A stretch of 64,000 nucleotides of DNA from Erodium maritimum. Lineage: Eukaryota > Streptophyta > Magnoliopsida > Geraniales > Geraniaceae. The notes under the pieces are model-generated. The model did no database searches, was not told the origin of the DNA, and saw only the letters and a program-made list of their open reading frames with translations. The position numbers and the translations under genes were made by a program. Shown here piece by piece: positions 1 to 12,035 of this stretch. The stretch lies in the NCBI GenBank assembly GCA_963921825.1, contig OY997591.1, positions 35,361,825 to 35,425,824 of the forward strand, written 5' to 3'. How positions within the stretch are numbered: position 1 is the stretch's first letter; the number at the start of each line of letters is the position of its first letter.

Positions 1-1250
1 AGACAAGATTGGGTTAGGTGGTGAATCACCAACACCTTAATCCTTGTCTTGCTTACTTAGTACTAATTAATCAAGACTTGATTAATTAGTTCTATGGGCC
101 TTGGTTGCATGGGCCTTTCATGGGCCTCTTGGAACATGGCCCGTGGCCATTTCTAACGAGGTCCCGTGATTCGCTCATCGCCTCCAAACCTTCCATACCG
201 GAAATGTCCAACATTATCCGACGCGATCAATCCCAAGACTCCAAGCCTTGTCTCGATCCGTAAAGTCCTATTCACGTACGGGCACATGACCCAAAACCCA
301 GTTTTGGTCATGTCCCGAGACAACTCCCTTTTGGCCATTCTCCATAAATGTGTCAATGAGTTTCATCCTCCGGTGTGACCCTTAGGTTTATGCATGTCAA
401 TAGATCAACGTAAAATCCCATTTTACTTGATCCTATTTAAGTGGCAACTAACGAGACTTTAGTATTGCCTGACACTACATAACGAATCGACCCTGTCGAT
501 TCTAACCTTTCCGTCGTCCCTGTCATTATCCTTTTATCTCCGATATCCTGATTGAGATAAGGCATAGAGCCGTCATCCTTATTATTCTCAATCACCGTTC
601 CTTGATATGTGAGATGACTGAAGATATGATACCCAGTATCATGTGCATGGCCATGCTATTCTTCCAGTCACTCTCGATCAAGCGGCCGAGAACCGATATC
701 TTTCCCATACCTTAGTATGAGGGATAAATCCCTTAGCCGTCTTTCGTGTCACTCATGTAGCCCGTCCCCAAGCCAATCCTGGCCGTTATGGAAGCCCTGT
801 TACGGACAACGTTAGGCTCAGGTCAAACTAGGTTGTTGACTACATAGCGATCACAAAGACTCCTTGGTCTAAGGATACATGACAAGCTACAACACTGAAT
901 ATGTTCATGACTTAATCTATGGCACATATTCAGGGCGGGTCGTCCAATATCATGTCCCACATGATATCTATGATCAGACTCCGGAATCTCATTCCAATGA
1001 CTAACAGAACGTAAGCCATAAAGAGCCATCTTTCATACTAGTCGCTTCTAGTGAAGCTTTGTTGACTAGGGACCCATCGAGTGTGATCTATCTCGATCTA
1101 TGGTTCTATTCGCATGGTGGGCATAGATCAGAGCACACATCGATATATTACTCCAACACATAAGTAATATAAAGCCGCTTTAATTTTATTGCTAACGATG
1201 ATATATACATTTGGACATTTAGGATTGAACTACGGGCACTAAGACTAACA
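1..1250 (-). repeat. 3' LTR of C1a (partial)
   Basis: Direct repeat of 6774-8023. On the minus strand it begins with TGTTAGTCTTAGTGCCC at 1250, next to the polypurine tract. The other end (..GACCCAACA) lies beyond the window. Small open frames inside are chance frames that recur in both LTR copies. Confidence 0.95.
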
Positions 1251-1266
1251 ATCTCCCACTTGCCCT
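1251..1266 (-). other. Polypurine tract of C1a
   Basis: On the minus strand this reads AGGGCAAGTGGGAGAT directly before the 3' LTR. This is the expected place for the plus-strand DNA primer of an LTR retrotransposon. The same string precedes the 3' LTR of C1b. Confidence 0.85.
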
Positions 1267-1399
1267 AGTTCCAATCTAAACTCCAATATGTCCCCATCGA
1301 CTTTACATGTCTAACATGTTCAGGCAGTGACACTGCCTTAGTCAAAGGGTTGGCTATGTTATCATCTATTGCAATATCGGTTATCTTCACTTCACCTCA

Positions 1400-4070
1400 G
1401 TTCAGTATTTATCTGATGAGGTGGATACGCCGCAGTACATGTTTGGATTTGTTATGCGATCTAGGCTTTTAGCTTGCGTAATGGCCCTTGTGTTGTCGCA
1501 AAATGGATTCACCGGACTGGATGGGTTTTTAATTACACCCAGCCCTGCCATGAATTTCCAAATCCACATAGCCTCCTTAGCTGCCTCTGCAGCATCCATG
1601 TACTTGGCCTCTATCGTAGATTCGGCAATGGTATCTTGCTATACGCTTTCCCAGCTAAAGCTCTGCCATTCAGCGTAAACACATATCCTGATTGAGTTCT
1701 AAAGTCATCTGGATTTGTCTTGGAAAACTAGCGTCTACTCATCCTTCGACGACTAGTTCAGCATCATCTTTCCCCCGGGTTAGAATGATGTCTACTGGTA
1801 CAACATAAGGCTTACGAGACGTCTGGTCTCATACATGTCGTGGCATATATGATCGATCCTGCCCCCAGGCGCATAGGATTCTCATCATCCTTTTCAGCTC
1901 ATCAGGTGTCTTAGGACACTGAGTCTTGCTGAGATGAATGCCATGACTAGTGGGTAAGAGTCCTTTCTTTGAATCGAGCATTAAGAACCTACTCAATGCC
2001 TTGTTCACATAGGTTCCCTGACTTAAATCCAAGACCCTCTTGGTGCGATCTCTACATATCTTAATCCTTAAGATATGAGAAGCATCGCCTAAGTCCTTTA
2101 TTGAAAAACACTTCCTCAACCAAGCTTTAGTCTCGTGCAAGGTTGGGATGTCGTTTTCAATGAGAACCAGAAAGGTAATATTGCTCCCACTAGCCTTCTT
2201 ATAAACGCAAGATTCATCCTCGTTCTTGATTAAGCCAAATCCAATTACAGCTTCATCAAAACGAAGGATCCAACTCCGAGAAGTTCGTTTCAATCCATAA
2301 ATGGATTTCAACAACTTATAAATCTTTCCTTTATTCTTCGGATCGTCAAAACCTTTGGGCCGAGACATACAAACGTACTCAGTCAAATTTCCATTTAGGA
2401 AAGCGGTTTTGACATCCACTTGCCATATCTCGTAATTATGATACGCAGTTATGTCAAGAAGAATTTGGATCGATTTTGACCATAGCCACTAAGGAGAAGG
2501 TTTCCTCATAGTCAATCCATTGGATTTGCCTATAACCTTTCGCCACCAGTTGAGCTTTGTAGGTCAGAGGGTTGCCGTCCATGTCCATCTTCACCTTGAA
2601 GATCCATTTGCACCCTATGGTCCTCACACCATTGATGGGATCAACCGGTTCCCAGAATCGGTTGTCTGACATGGATTGCATTTCCTCCCTCATGGCTCCC
2701 AGCCATAACTCGGAGTTGGGCCCATCCACGACTTCCTGAAAGGTGGCTGGATCATCGTGATCTACCATGACTTCATTGTCACCTCCGGATACCATATCTT
2801 GGAGGTGGAAGATTGATCCTTTCAAATCGCCTTGGACCTTCCGGAATTGTAACAGGAATTGGTTCTTACTCTACGACAATCTCTGGCTCCTTTCTACTGG
2901 GTTGCCAATTGGTTTAGACAGATCTGTACCATCCTGAATTTCTTCGAGATGCACAGTCCTCCCAATGACGTCTTTGGAAACAAAACTTCTTTTCCATAAA
3001 GACCCCACCCCAAGCGACGAACACCATGTTCTCACTGGGATTGTAGAAATAGTATCCCCTTGTTGCTTTGGGATACCACACGAAGGTGCATATCTCAGAT
3101 CTTGGTTCGAGCTTAGTCGAAACCAAATGTTTCACATAAGCCTCGCAACCACAAATCTTTAGGAAGGACAAAGCGGACATCATCCCGTACCATTTTTAAA
3201 ATGGTGTCCCTTCCACACCATTCGTCGAAGCCCGATTCACTATGAATGCGGTCGTCTCTAGAGCAAAACCCCTAAAAGAGATTGGGAGATCAGTCCAACT
3301 AATCATGGAACAGACCATTGTCTAACAATGTCCGATTTCTCCGTTTGGCTACACCTTTCAACTACAGTGACCTAGGAGGAGTCCATTCCAAAAGGATCCC
3401 ATTCTCTTTTAGATGATCTAATAACTCTGTGGTCAAGTATTTTCCACCTCGATCCAATCGAAGTGCCTTAATACCTTTGTCGAGCTGGTTTTCTACTATA
3501 GTCTTAAACTCTTTGAATTTATCAAAAGCTTCAGACTTATGTCTCACCGAAGAGACATAACCATATTTACTGTAATCATCAGTAAATGTGATAAAGTAGT
3601 TAAAACCCCTCCTGACAAGTGAACTTATTGGTCTACACACATTCGAGTGTATCAGCCCCAATAATTCACCCGCCCTTTCATCGCGATCGATAAAGGGCAC
3701 TTTAGTCATTTTGCCCATCAAACAAACCTTGCACCTATCGATCGAATGGAATTCGAATGAACCTGAAAGCCCGCACTTCTGAAGTGCTGATAGGCGCTTC
3801 TTGTTTATGCGACCCAAATGACAGTACCATAACAGAGTTAGGTTTAAATCGTTGGATTTAGACCTCTTGGTATTAACGGAATATATAGAACTTGAGGCAT
3901 TGTTACCCATATCTAATATGTACAATCCTCCAACCATGTCAGTACTGGTATAAAACATATCATTGTATAGAACATTGAAAACTCCATTTCCAATATTAAC
4001 ATTATATCCTTCCTTGTCAAACACGGATACAGATATAATATTCCTACTAAAAGTAGGTATGCAATATACA
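1400..4070 (-). pseudogene. C1a pol relic: integrase, RT, RNase H
   Basis: Copia pol remnant, minus strand. The GAG-pre-integrase and integrase zinc-binding region lies near 3650-3900 (LLWYCHLGRINKKRL, then CKVCLMGKM). The integrase core follows near 2900-3640 (YFITFTDDYSKYGYV and ALRLDRGGKYLT). The RT (RVT_2 type) spans about 1830-2740, with LWLGAMREEMQSM, CKWIFKVK and the plant-copia string DVKTAFLNGNL. The RNase H end, near 1400-1660, keeps SLDRITNP and the start of the terminal CDNTRAI motif. The frame is broken repeatedly, so no pol protein is made. The C1b copy has the same pieces in the same order. Confidence 0.88.
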
Positions 4071-4779
4071 TTATACAATACTAAGACAAGGCCTCTTGGC
4101 AAAGCAAGACTCATGGATCCTACAGCAGTTGCCACAACTCTGAGGTCCATTTCGTGCTTTCCAAATCTCTCCTACTTTCAGCCACCATATATAAGTGCAT
4201 GTGTGAGACTCAGTCCTGGTATCTAATACCCATGAATCTTTGGAAGTAGAGAGATGTAGCTCTATAGAGTTAATACCGGATGAAGGCACGGTCCCACCGC
4301 CCTTCCTTAGATCATCCAGGTTTCCTGATGAAGGCGCAGTCCTACTGCCCTTCTTCAGATCATCCAGGCTATTTGATGAAGGCGCAGTCCCACTGCCCTT
4401 CTTCAGATCAGCCGTGAACTTCCTGTAATCCCGGTTCCAATGACCAGGCTGTTGGCAGTAGAAGCAGACATTCTCAGGTGTCTCATCTTTCCTGCCAAGT
4501 GCGCATGGGCCCAGCCCTTGCCACTTCCAATTCCCTTGTTGACCATCAGAATATCCTTGGATCCCAGATCCCTGAGATATTCTTCTCAAAAGCTGATGAC
4601 ACTTCATGTAACTCTGATATGGTCTTAGAGACAGCCTTGTCAAGGACATATTCTTTGCGTTCAGACTTGAGGACTATCCTCAAAATTCTGTACCAGTCCA
4701 AATAGTTTGTCCCATTTAGCTTGACCCTGTCAAGAATGGTTTTTAATGACAAACTATTAATGTTCGCTGAATTTGCCAT
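4071..4779 (-). pseudogene. C1a gag and protease relic
   Basis: The gag start reads MANSANINSLSLKTILDR, then NGTNYLDWYRILRIVLKSE, the usual N-terminal copia gag (UBN2-like) region that binds RNA and builds the particle. A CCHC-like zinc knuckle (CFYCQQPGHWNRD) follows. A short repeated linker of the type DDLKKGSRTAPSS occurs three times. Next comes a protease-like stretch around WVLDTRTESHTC, where copia enzymes normally have an aspartate-centred motif. The reading frame is broken, and the protein is much shorter than a typical copia gag. C1b has the same organisation. Confidence 0.82.
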
Positions 4780-6322
4780 TTGATCTACAACAGATAAAAT
4801 TCAATCAGTAAACTGAATAAATTTTATGAAGATCAAGCTTAAACACCAACAATCGATTCTAAACCTTTAGAATCTGAAACCAAGATCCTTGATTCACTCG
4901 ATTAAGCTGAACTAATGCTCACCACTTAATCGAGCTATGTAGGTAGGACTCCGTCCAATCACATCCAATGTGACTCTTGGCTAGGGTATGCACTTATGTA
5001 CACGGCTTACCCTATCTGTTACCCTAGCTCAACCTCAGGCTGAGAATCGTAGTCGGGTCCACCAATTTTCAACTATGGCCCGTCACTATGTAGGTGCTCC
5101 GCTAATGCGCACGACACCCACATATGTCGTCCAAACCTACTACCCCGCTTTCCCATGGATGCTCCGCTAATGCGCACGACACCCATAGGACGGGGAGGTA
5201 GTAAGGTGTTGATAATTGGGAGGTATCAGACATGACCCGTTTTTACTTGTCCGGTTGTGTTTAAAACTTTGACACATCCTAGATGCGATGAGCACATCAA
5301 CTACATTCCAAATGCAATGATGCCTCAAATTACATCCAATGTAATTCTTCCTTCGAACCCGTCAACTACATCCAATGCAATGACGGTTCTAAGGGTTCAC
5401 ACACAAGGATTAAAATTCCAATTTTATTTTTGCATGTGAGGTGATATGCTCGGTAAATAAAGTTAAGCATGCAATTCTAAAACACATAGAATTAATCATG
5501 CATAAACTAAACCAAGCATAAAGCGATAAATGTGCACATAATAGCCCCCTAAACTAACTCCCACTAGCTTCTTGAGCTCCACCGACTCCAAGCCGATGCC
5601 AACACCCGAAAAGCCACCAAATGACCTTTTCGCCCTTTCTTCGTCTTGAGTAAAATATTACAATTTAATACACGACTCGCAGGTCAGGAATAAATAAATA
5701 TTACAAACAAGTGGTTCGACGACCACACCTTGAAAGAATAATTACACGCTAACTCTAACGGCTCGCAGGCCGTGAAAAGCGATAAATAATTAAATCGAGC
5801 TCGGGGCTATTATGTACACCATGCCAACATCACATCACACATCGTGTTATCAAACAAGCATGTTATCAAACATCATGTGATTTTCCGGTTTTAATTAATA
5901 GCCAAGTTTCGAAATTTTTTGATGCTCGGTTTATCGAAACCGTTCAAAAATGAAACTTTTGAACATTTGATCTTCGAGTTCATCATGACGGTTCCAAACT
6001 CGTCATAACTAACAAAACGGTTTAGCCTTGGCATATCAACCATCCAATGGTCATGCTTGGCCTAGCTCCGTCCAACGGAGCCCCGTTCGGTCCCGGTTTC
6101 GGCTCCCCGAGAGTCCCGCTCCCGAGACCCGAAAAATCAAATCTTTTTCAAAATTTCCAGATTTGAAATAATTTTCAAAAAATCATTTTACATGTATTAA
6201 ATCCATAAACAATAATTTAAAACATGTTATCAAACAATTTAGCAAAACAACATGCCAAAAACGAAACTTTCAAGCAAAACCGAAACTTTGAACACCGTCT
6301 TGTGAATCCCGAAGGTAGCACG
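4780..6322 (-). other. C1a untranslated leader
   Basis: About 1.5 kb lie between the primer-binding site and the gag start, unusually long for a copia leader. No coding motif was found. It carries a direct repeat of about 25 bp (core TGCTCCGCTAATGCGCACGA, near 5095 and 5160 on the plus strand). The same leader is present in C1b and, diverged, in C1c, so it is a family trait. Confidence 0.75.
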
Positions 6323-6334
6323 GCTCTGATACCA
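6323..6334 (-). other. Primer-binding site of C1a (tRNA-iMet type)
   Basis: The minus strand reads TGGTATCAGAGC, complementary to the 3' end of plant initiator methionine tRNA, one base after the 5' LTR. This fixes the element's direction. Confidence 0.93.
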
Positions 6335-6335
6335 C

Positions 6336-8023
6336 TGTTGGGTCTCGAGGTAGGGTTGGAGATGAACCAACTCGCAGCGGAAAATCAATGAAAACCAAGA
6401 GACGATTAAAACCATGAAACAACTAACAAAGAATGGATTCACAAGAGAAAAATTCAGCACTAGTTCTTACCAAAACAAGAACACCGGTTAACGAATGATT
6501 GGCTTGAGTCTCCAAGACGCCTACGTATCCACATGGGAATCAAAGCCACGTAGTTCTTCTCTTTGAGGACTCAAGAACACAAACATGGAGGTGGAAACTA
6601 GCCAAACCCGAAATGGCCATGGAAGAGGGAGAGAAAATGTGTTTCCTATTCTTGTCTTGTGTTTGTTATGTTGAAAAAAGATGACTTAAACATAACAAAA
6701 CCCATACTTGTCCAACTAAAGGCATGGGACAAGTATGGTGTCAAGTAAGGTGTAAATAGGACAAAGTATGGCAAGACAAGATTGGGTTAGGTGGTGAATC
6801 ACCAACACCTTAATCCTTGTCTTGCTTACTTAGTACTAATTAATCAAGACTTGATTAATTAGTTCTATGGGCCTTGGTTGCATGGGCCTTTCATGGGCCT
6901 CTTGGAACATGGCCCGTGGCCATTTCTAACGAGGTCCCGTGATTCGCTCATCGCCTCCAAACCTTCCATACCGGAAATGTCCAACATTATCCGACGCGAT
7001 CAATCCCAAGACTCCAAGCCTTGTCTCGATCCGTAAAGTCCTATTCACGTACGGGCACATGACCCAAAACCCAGTTTTGGTCATGTCCCGAGACAACTCC
7101 CTTTTGGCCATTCTCCATAAATGTGTCAATGAGTTTCATCCTCCGGTGTGACCCTTAGGTTTATGCATGTCAATAGATCAACGTAAAATCCCATTTTACT
7201 TGATCCTATTTAAGTGGCAACTAACGAGACTTTAGTATTGCCTGACACTACATAACGAATCGACCCTGTCGATTCTAACCTTTCCGTCGTCCCTGTCATT
7301 ATCCTTTTATCTCCGATATCCTGATTGAGATAAGGCATAGAGCCGTCATCCTTATTATTCTCAATCACCGTTCCTTGATATGTGAGATGACTGAAGATAT
7401 GATACCCAGTATCATGTGCATGGCCATGCTATTCTTCCAGTCACTCTCGATCAAGCGGCCGAGAACCGATATCTTTCCCATACCTTAGTATGAGGGATAA
7501 ATCCCTTAGCCGTCTTTCGTGTCACTCATGTAGCCCGTCCCCAAGCCAATCCTGGCCGTTATGGAAGCCCTGTTACGGACAACGTTAGGCTCAGGTCAAA
7601 CTAGGTTGTTGACTACATAGCGATCACAAAGACTCCTTGGTCTAAGGATACATGACAAGCTACAACACTGAATATGTTCATGACTTAATCTATGGCACAT
7701 ATTCAGGGCGGGTCGTCCAATATCATGTCCCACATGATATCTATGATCAGACTCCGGAATCTCATTCCAATGACTAACAGAACGTAAGCCATAAAGAGCC
7801 ATCTTTCATACTAGTCGCTTCTAGTGAAGCTTTGTTGACTAGGGACCCATCGAGTGTGATCTATCTCGATCTATGGTTCTATTCGCATGGTGGGCATAGA
7901 TCAGAGCACACATCGATATATTACTCCAACACATAAGTAATATAAAGCCGCTTTAATTTTATTGCTAACGATGATATATACATTTGGACATTTAGGATTG
8001 AACTACGGGCACTAAGACTAACA
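6336..8023 (-). repeat. 5' LTR of C1a (1,688 bp)
   Basis: Complete LTR with TGTTAG...CCAACA ends. Its length is the same as the 5' LTR of C1b. It is followed in element direction by the primer-binding site. No visible differences from the 1,250 bp of 3' LTR in the window. Confidence 0.95.
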
Positions 8024-8808
8024 CCCACATGCTCGGGTATTCGGGTTTCGTGCTCGGGTGGTTTAGGACGTTCCCCAAGTAGTTAATCCACACACGGAAC
8101 GAATTTTGGAATTAAATTGTGAAAGTTGTAATTGACGGGTATAGAAAATTTAAACGCGAATTAAATTACTCGGAAGTCGGAAATTGATTCCGTCGAGTGC
8201 ATAGAAACCCTTGAATTATTCTAAGACTGTGGAAACGAAAACGGGAATTTTCGGAGCCCCGGAAGGACGTTTTCTGATCCCGGGCAGATTCGTCGGGTCG
8301 GGCGAAATGGGCCTTTCCGGGTCCATTATCAACAATGTCGAGTAATTGGGAAGTTTGGGAGTGATCGACATTGTCGGGGTTACATTTGGGCGTCAAGTTT
8401 ATTAAAATTCAGTTTATGCCTGCGAACTTAAAAGTGTTTTAAATTGTGTTCTTATTAGATCGTGCCACCGACAGAGGAAAGGGAAAGCTAGGCGAGTGAT
8501 CGTGATCACGCCGGAGCTTAGTTGTGAGCTTTTGGGGAAAGCATACGAGGTAGGGAAAAGTAGCCGGATCTCGGCCCTGACTAGGGAAAGTTAACAGTAG
8601 AAATGCATGTGACACTTGGGTGTCGTGGGTTAAGTACGCTTATCGAACAATAGAAAGGCAGGCGACCCGGGTGGCGTCGTATGATACGGGAACGTATCGA
8701 ACAGTAGAAATGCATGTGACACTTAGTACTGTCGTAGGAGCAGTGAACTTATCGATATTATACTTACTGGAGGCATTTGATTATGCCCGGAGGTTGATTG
8801 TTTAGTTT

Positions 8809-9215
8809 GTGTCTTGGGTGGCCATGAGTGCCCGTGGGGTTGTTAAACCCGTACTTTGCTGTTGGTGTGTCTTGGGTGGCCATGAGTGCTCGTGGGGTTG
8901 TTAAACCCGTACTTTACTGTTGGTGTGTCTTGGGTGGCCATGAGTGCCCGTGGGGTTGTTAAACCCGTACTTTACTGTTGGTGTGTCTTGGGTGGCCATG
9001 AGTGCCCGTGGGGTTGTTAAACCCGTACTTTACTGTTGGTGTGTCTTGGGTGGCCATGAGTGCCCGTGGGGTTGTTAAACCCGTACTTTACTGTTGGTGT
9101 GTCTTGGGGGGCCATGAGTGCCCGTGGGGTTGTTGAACCCGTGTTTCACTGTTGGTGTCTTGGGTGGCCATGAGTGCTAGTGGAGTGTTAAACCGGTGTT
9201 GTTGTTGTTGAACCT
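8809..9215 (+). repeat. 58-bp minisatellite in gypsy LTR
   Basis: About six tandem units of 58 bp followed by shorter ones. The units start at GTGTCTTGGGTGGCCATGAG and include a small palindrome, GGGTTGTTAAACCC. Anchor positions 8813, 8871, 8929, 8987, 9045 and 9103 are spaced exactly 58 bp. The matching arrays in the two LTRs of the full G1 element mostly use a 39-bp unit lacking the palindrome. Confidence 0.93.
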
Positions 9216-9255
9216 TACTTGTGATTGTGATTGTGGTTACCCGGGGTTGGGGTGT

Positions 9256-9475
9256 GACAGTTCGACAGCCTGATCCGACTTCGTGTTGGGAAAGGTGCGA
9301 CAGTTCGACCGCTTAATCCAACCGTCGTGTTGGGAAAAGTGCGACAGGTCGACAGCCTGATCCGATTCGGTGTCGGGAAAAGTGCGACAGGTCGACCGCC
9401 TGATCCAACCGTAGTGTTGGGAAAAGTGCGACAGGTCGGCCGCCTGATCCAACCGTCGTGTTGGGAAAAGCGCGT
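9256..9475 (+). repeat. ~43-bp tandem repeat in gypsy LTR
   Basis: Imperfect tandem units built on GGGAAAAGTGCGACAGGTCG followed by a CCTGATCC-type block, about five copies. The same array occurs near 29470-29680 and 37795-38010. The open frame across it on the minus strand is a repeat artefact. Confidence 0.85.
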
Positions 9476-9760
9476 GGGGACTGAGTAGCTGGAGTGCGAT
9501 CCTTTGCGATCTTTTTTGGTGTGCGATCCTTTGTGATCTTGGGTGTTGCGTGGTTATCTTTCGTGTCTTTGGAGGAAGTCGCAATCGTTGTGTCGGGTCT
9601 ACATTACGTGTCCGAGTGTTGAGTCGGTTGAGGAAAGTAACAGTTGTGTGTCAGTCGGGTTACTTGAGTTGGGGACAGTAGTTCCCGGTGTTGGGTTTGT
9701 TGTTGGTGTTACCGGCATTGTTCTGCTAAGTATACTGTAGTCAGTCTGTTGTCCATGGTG

Positions 9761-9776
9761 GTGAGCGAACGCTCAC
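9761..9776 (+). other. Conserved LTR palindrome GTGAGCGAACGCTCAC
   Basis: A perfect 7-bp stem with an AA centre, followed by CCC and, a little downstream, a CAGGT string. The same palindrome is in both LTRs of G1, and weaker forms are in the G2 and G3 LTRs. Function unknown. Confidence 0.7.
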
Positions 9777-10089
9777 CCCTAGCTGCTTTTCCTACAGGTA
9801 CTGGTCGCGGAACAGAATAGGTGAGCTCTCGAAGCTTGAAGAGCTAGGAGCGGGAGTCCGGGTTTCCTTTTTGAGTCTAGCGACGTACGCCTTGTATTTT
9901 GTCCGCTTGTTGGGACATAATTTTGAGTTGTAAATTATTATTTTGATTAACTAAATGGTGGTTTTAAAGTGATTTATTTAAAAGGTTTGAAAATGTTTTA
10001 TTGTCTTAAATGTTCGCATTCCGGGTTCGGTTCTACTGAATTTGGGGCGTGACAATAAGACCCGTTGAAACCTACGCAACAATGAAACA

Positions 10090-12035
10090 CTAGTTCATTA
10101 ATCCAAATGCTTTTATACTTTGGCACAATCGCATTGGTCATCCAGGATCGACCATGATGCGTAGGATTGTTGAAAAACCATGTGGGCATTCAATAAAGGA
10201 CCATAAGATCCTAATGTCTAATGAAATATTATGTACAACTTGTTCACAAGGAAAATTAGTGGTCCGACCATCGCAAACAAAGATTAACATTGAAATGCCA
10301 TCTTTCTTGCAGAGAATTCAGGGAGATATATGTGGCCCTATACATCCAGCTAGTGGACCATTCAGTTATGTCATGGTCATGATAGACGCATCCAGCAGAT
10401 GGTCTCATATTTGCTTGTTGTCAAAGCGAAATGTTTCATTCGCTAAAATGCTGGCCCAAATCACTAAGCTGAGGAAACATATTTCCCTGATCATCCCATT
10501 AAGTCTATTCGTCTTGATAATGCTAGTGAGTTCAAGTCAAGAGCATTTGATGATTATTCCATGTCTTTAGGGATTGATATTTAACATCCCGTTGCACATG
10601 TCCATAACCAAAATGGTTTAGCATAATCGTTTATTAAACGTATACAGGTTTTTGCACGTACATTACTGATGCAATCACAATTGCCTATTTCTGCTTGGGG
10701 ACATGATGTATTACATGCTGCATCTTTAATTCGTATAAGACCAAGTGCATACCATCAATATTCTCCTCTACAACTTGTGTGTGGGCACCAACCTAATATA
10801 TCCCATTTGAGAACTTTTGGTTGTGTTGTGCAAGTTCCTATTCCACAGACTCAACACGCATTAATGGGACCCCAAAAGACATTGTTCCCCGGAAGCGAAA
10901 ATGTTAGACCAATATAGGGGATAAGAAAGCAGTGGTTCGAGAAGAACCAGCCATTGAGGAAGCCTCATTACCAGAAGTAAATCCAGTAGAACTACTAGAG
11001 CCGGTTCCATAAGAACCAATCTGTCTAGAAGTACCAGAAGACTCTAATACTCCTGAAGAGTTAAGAAATGAGAAAATTATTTTCGATGAAGTCTTTGCGT
11101 TCACGGTGGCCAACGAAATCATAAATGAGTTTCATTTTGAGCCTCGAAACATCGACGAATGCCATCACAGGGATGACTGGCCTATGTGGGAAAAGGCAAT
11201 TCAGGCAGAATTGGCCTCATTGGCGAAGCACCAAGTTTTTCGGCCCATTTCCCAGACACCAGAAGATGCCAATCCTGTTGATTACAGGTGGGTATTTATA
11301 AGGAAACGAAATGATAAAAATGAAGTCCACGATATAAGGCTAGACTTATGGCCCAAGGATTCTCTCAACGACCAGGAGTCGATTTTGATGAGACATATTC
11401 CCCAGTAATGGGTATGATCACTTTCAGATATTTGATCAACCTATTAGTCTCTGAAGGACTTGATATGTGCATGATGGACGTTGTGACTGCTTCACTGTAT
11501 GGTAATTTTGACACTGATATCTATATGAAACTCCACGATGGGCTGAGATTGCCTAAAGCAATGATCGACATCCCCATAAATCTATGTTTAATAAAGTTAC
11601 AAAAATATCTGTATGGACTAAAGCAATTTGGTAGGATGTGGTACCATCGCCTTAGCGAATACCTTATCAGAGAAGGCTATAAGAATAATGTTATATGTCC
11701 ATGTGTATTCATTAAGAAAACAACCTCCGAGTTTGTTATTATAGAAATATACGTTGATGACATAAATCGAATTGGGACTCTAGAAGAGATCCTCAAAGCT
11801 TCAGATTAATTGAAACGAGAATTCGAAATGAAAGATTTGGGGAGGACTAGATATTGTCTCGGCCTGCAGCTCGAGCAGCTGTCTGATGGCATTTTGATCC
11901 ATCATTCTGCATATGTTGAAAAGCTCTTGAATAGTTTTAGTATGGATAATGCTCAACCTCTCAGTACTCCAATGGTCGTCCGTTCTTTAGATCCTAGAAG
12001 AGATCCATTTCGTCCCAAAGAGGCAGATGAAGAGA
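10090..12035 (+). pseudogene. C2 pol relic: integrase and RT
   Basis: Copia pol in the order integrase then RT. The GAG-pre-integrase string LWHNRIGHPGSTMMRRI begins near 10117, and CTTCSQGKL follows. The integrase core has IQGDICGPIHPASGPF and MIDASSRWSHICLLS. The RT part (about 11106-12030) has WEKAIQAELASL, FDETYSPV, MDVVTASLYGN, LKQFGRMWYHRL, IYVDDI and MKDLGRTRYCLG. Broken frames rule out a functional product. It ends where the G3 LTR begins. Confidence 0.85.

Larger units (their letters stand above)
1..8023 (-). mobile_element. Copia LTR retrotransposon C1a (left end outside window)
   Basis: Ty1-copia element read on the minus strand. Its parts in element order are 5' LTR (6336-8023), primer-binding site, long leader, gag, protease, integrase, RT, RNase H, polypurine tract and 3' LTR (1-1250, cut by the window edge). 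The order integrase before RT identifies copia. The coding part is broken in roughly ten places and encodes no full protein. The visible 1,250 bp of the 3' LTR match the corresponding 5' LTR bases without a difference that I could see, so insertion was recent. The flank at 8024 is gypsy LTR sequence, so C1a landed in an older gypsy LTR. The target duplication cannot be confirmed because the far end is off the window; CCCAC at 8024-8028 is its expected right copy. Confidence 0.93.
8024..10054 (+). repeat. Gypsy G1-family LTR, 3' part (interrupted by C1a)
   Basis: This matches the G1 LTR (27407-30255) from about 920 bp into that LTR to its terminal GGGGCGTGACA. It starts exactly at the C1a boundary, so C1a inserted in the LTR and the first ~920 bp should lie beyond the window's left edge. 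No gypsy internal DNA follows at 10055. This is therefore either a solo LTR or the 3' LTR of an element outside the window. It contains two minisatellites and the conserved palindrome described separately. Confidence 0.88.

Noticed and set aside
153-378. Two opposite-strand frames recurring at 6926-7151, 16984-17299 and 23746-24061.
   Set aside because: All lie at the same place in the C1 LTR and differ only as the LTR copies do. No domain.
8809-9215. A CRISPR array, suggested by regular repeats.
   Set aside because: Units are contiguous 58-bp tandem repeats without unique spacers, inside a plant retrotransposon LTR.
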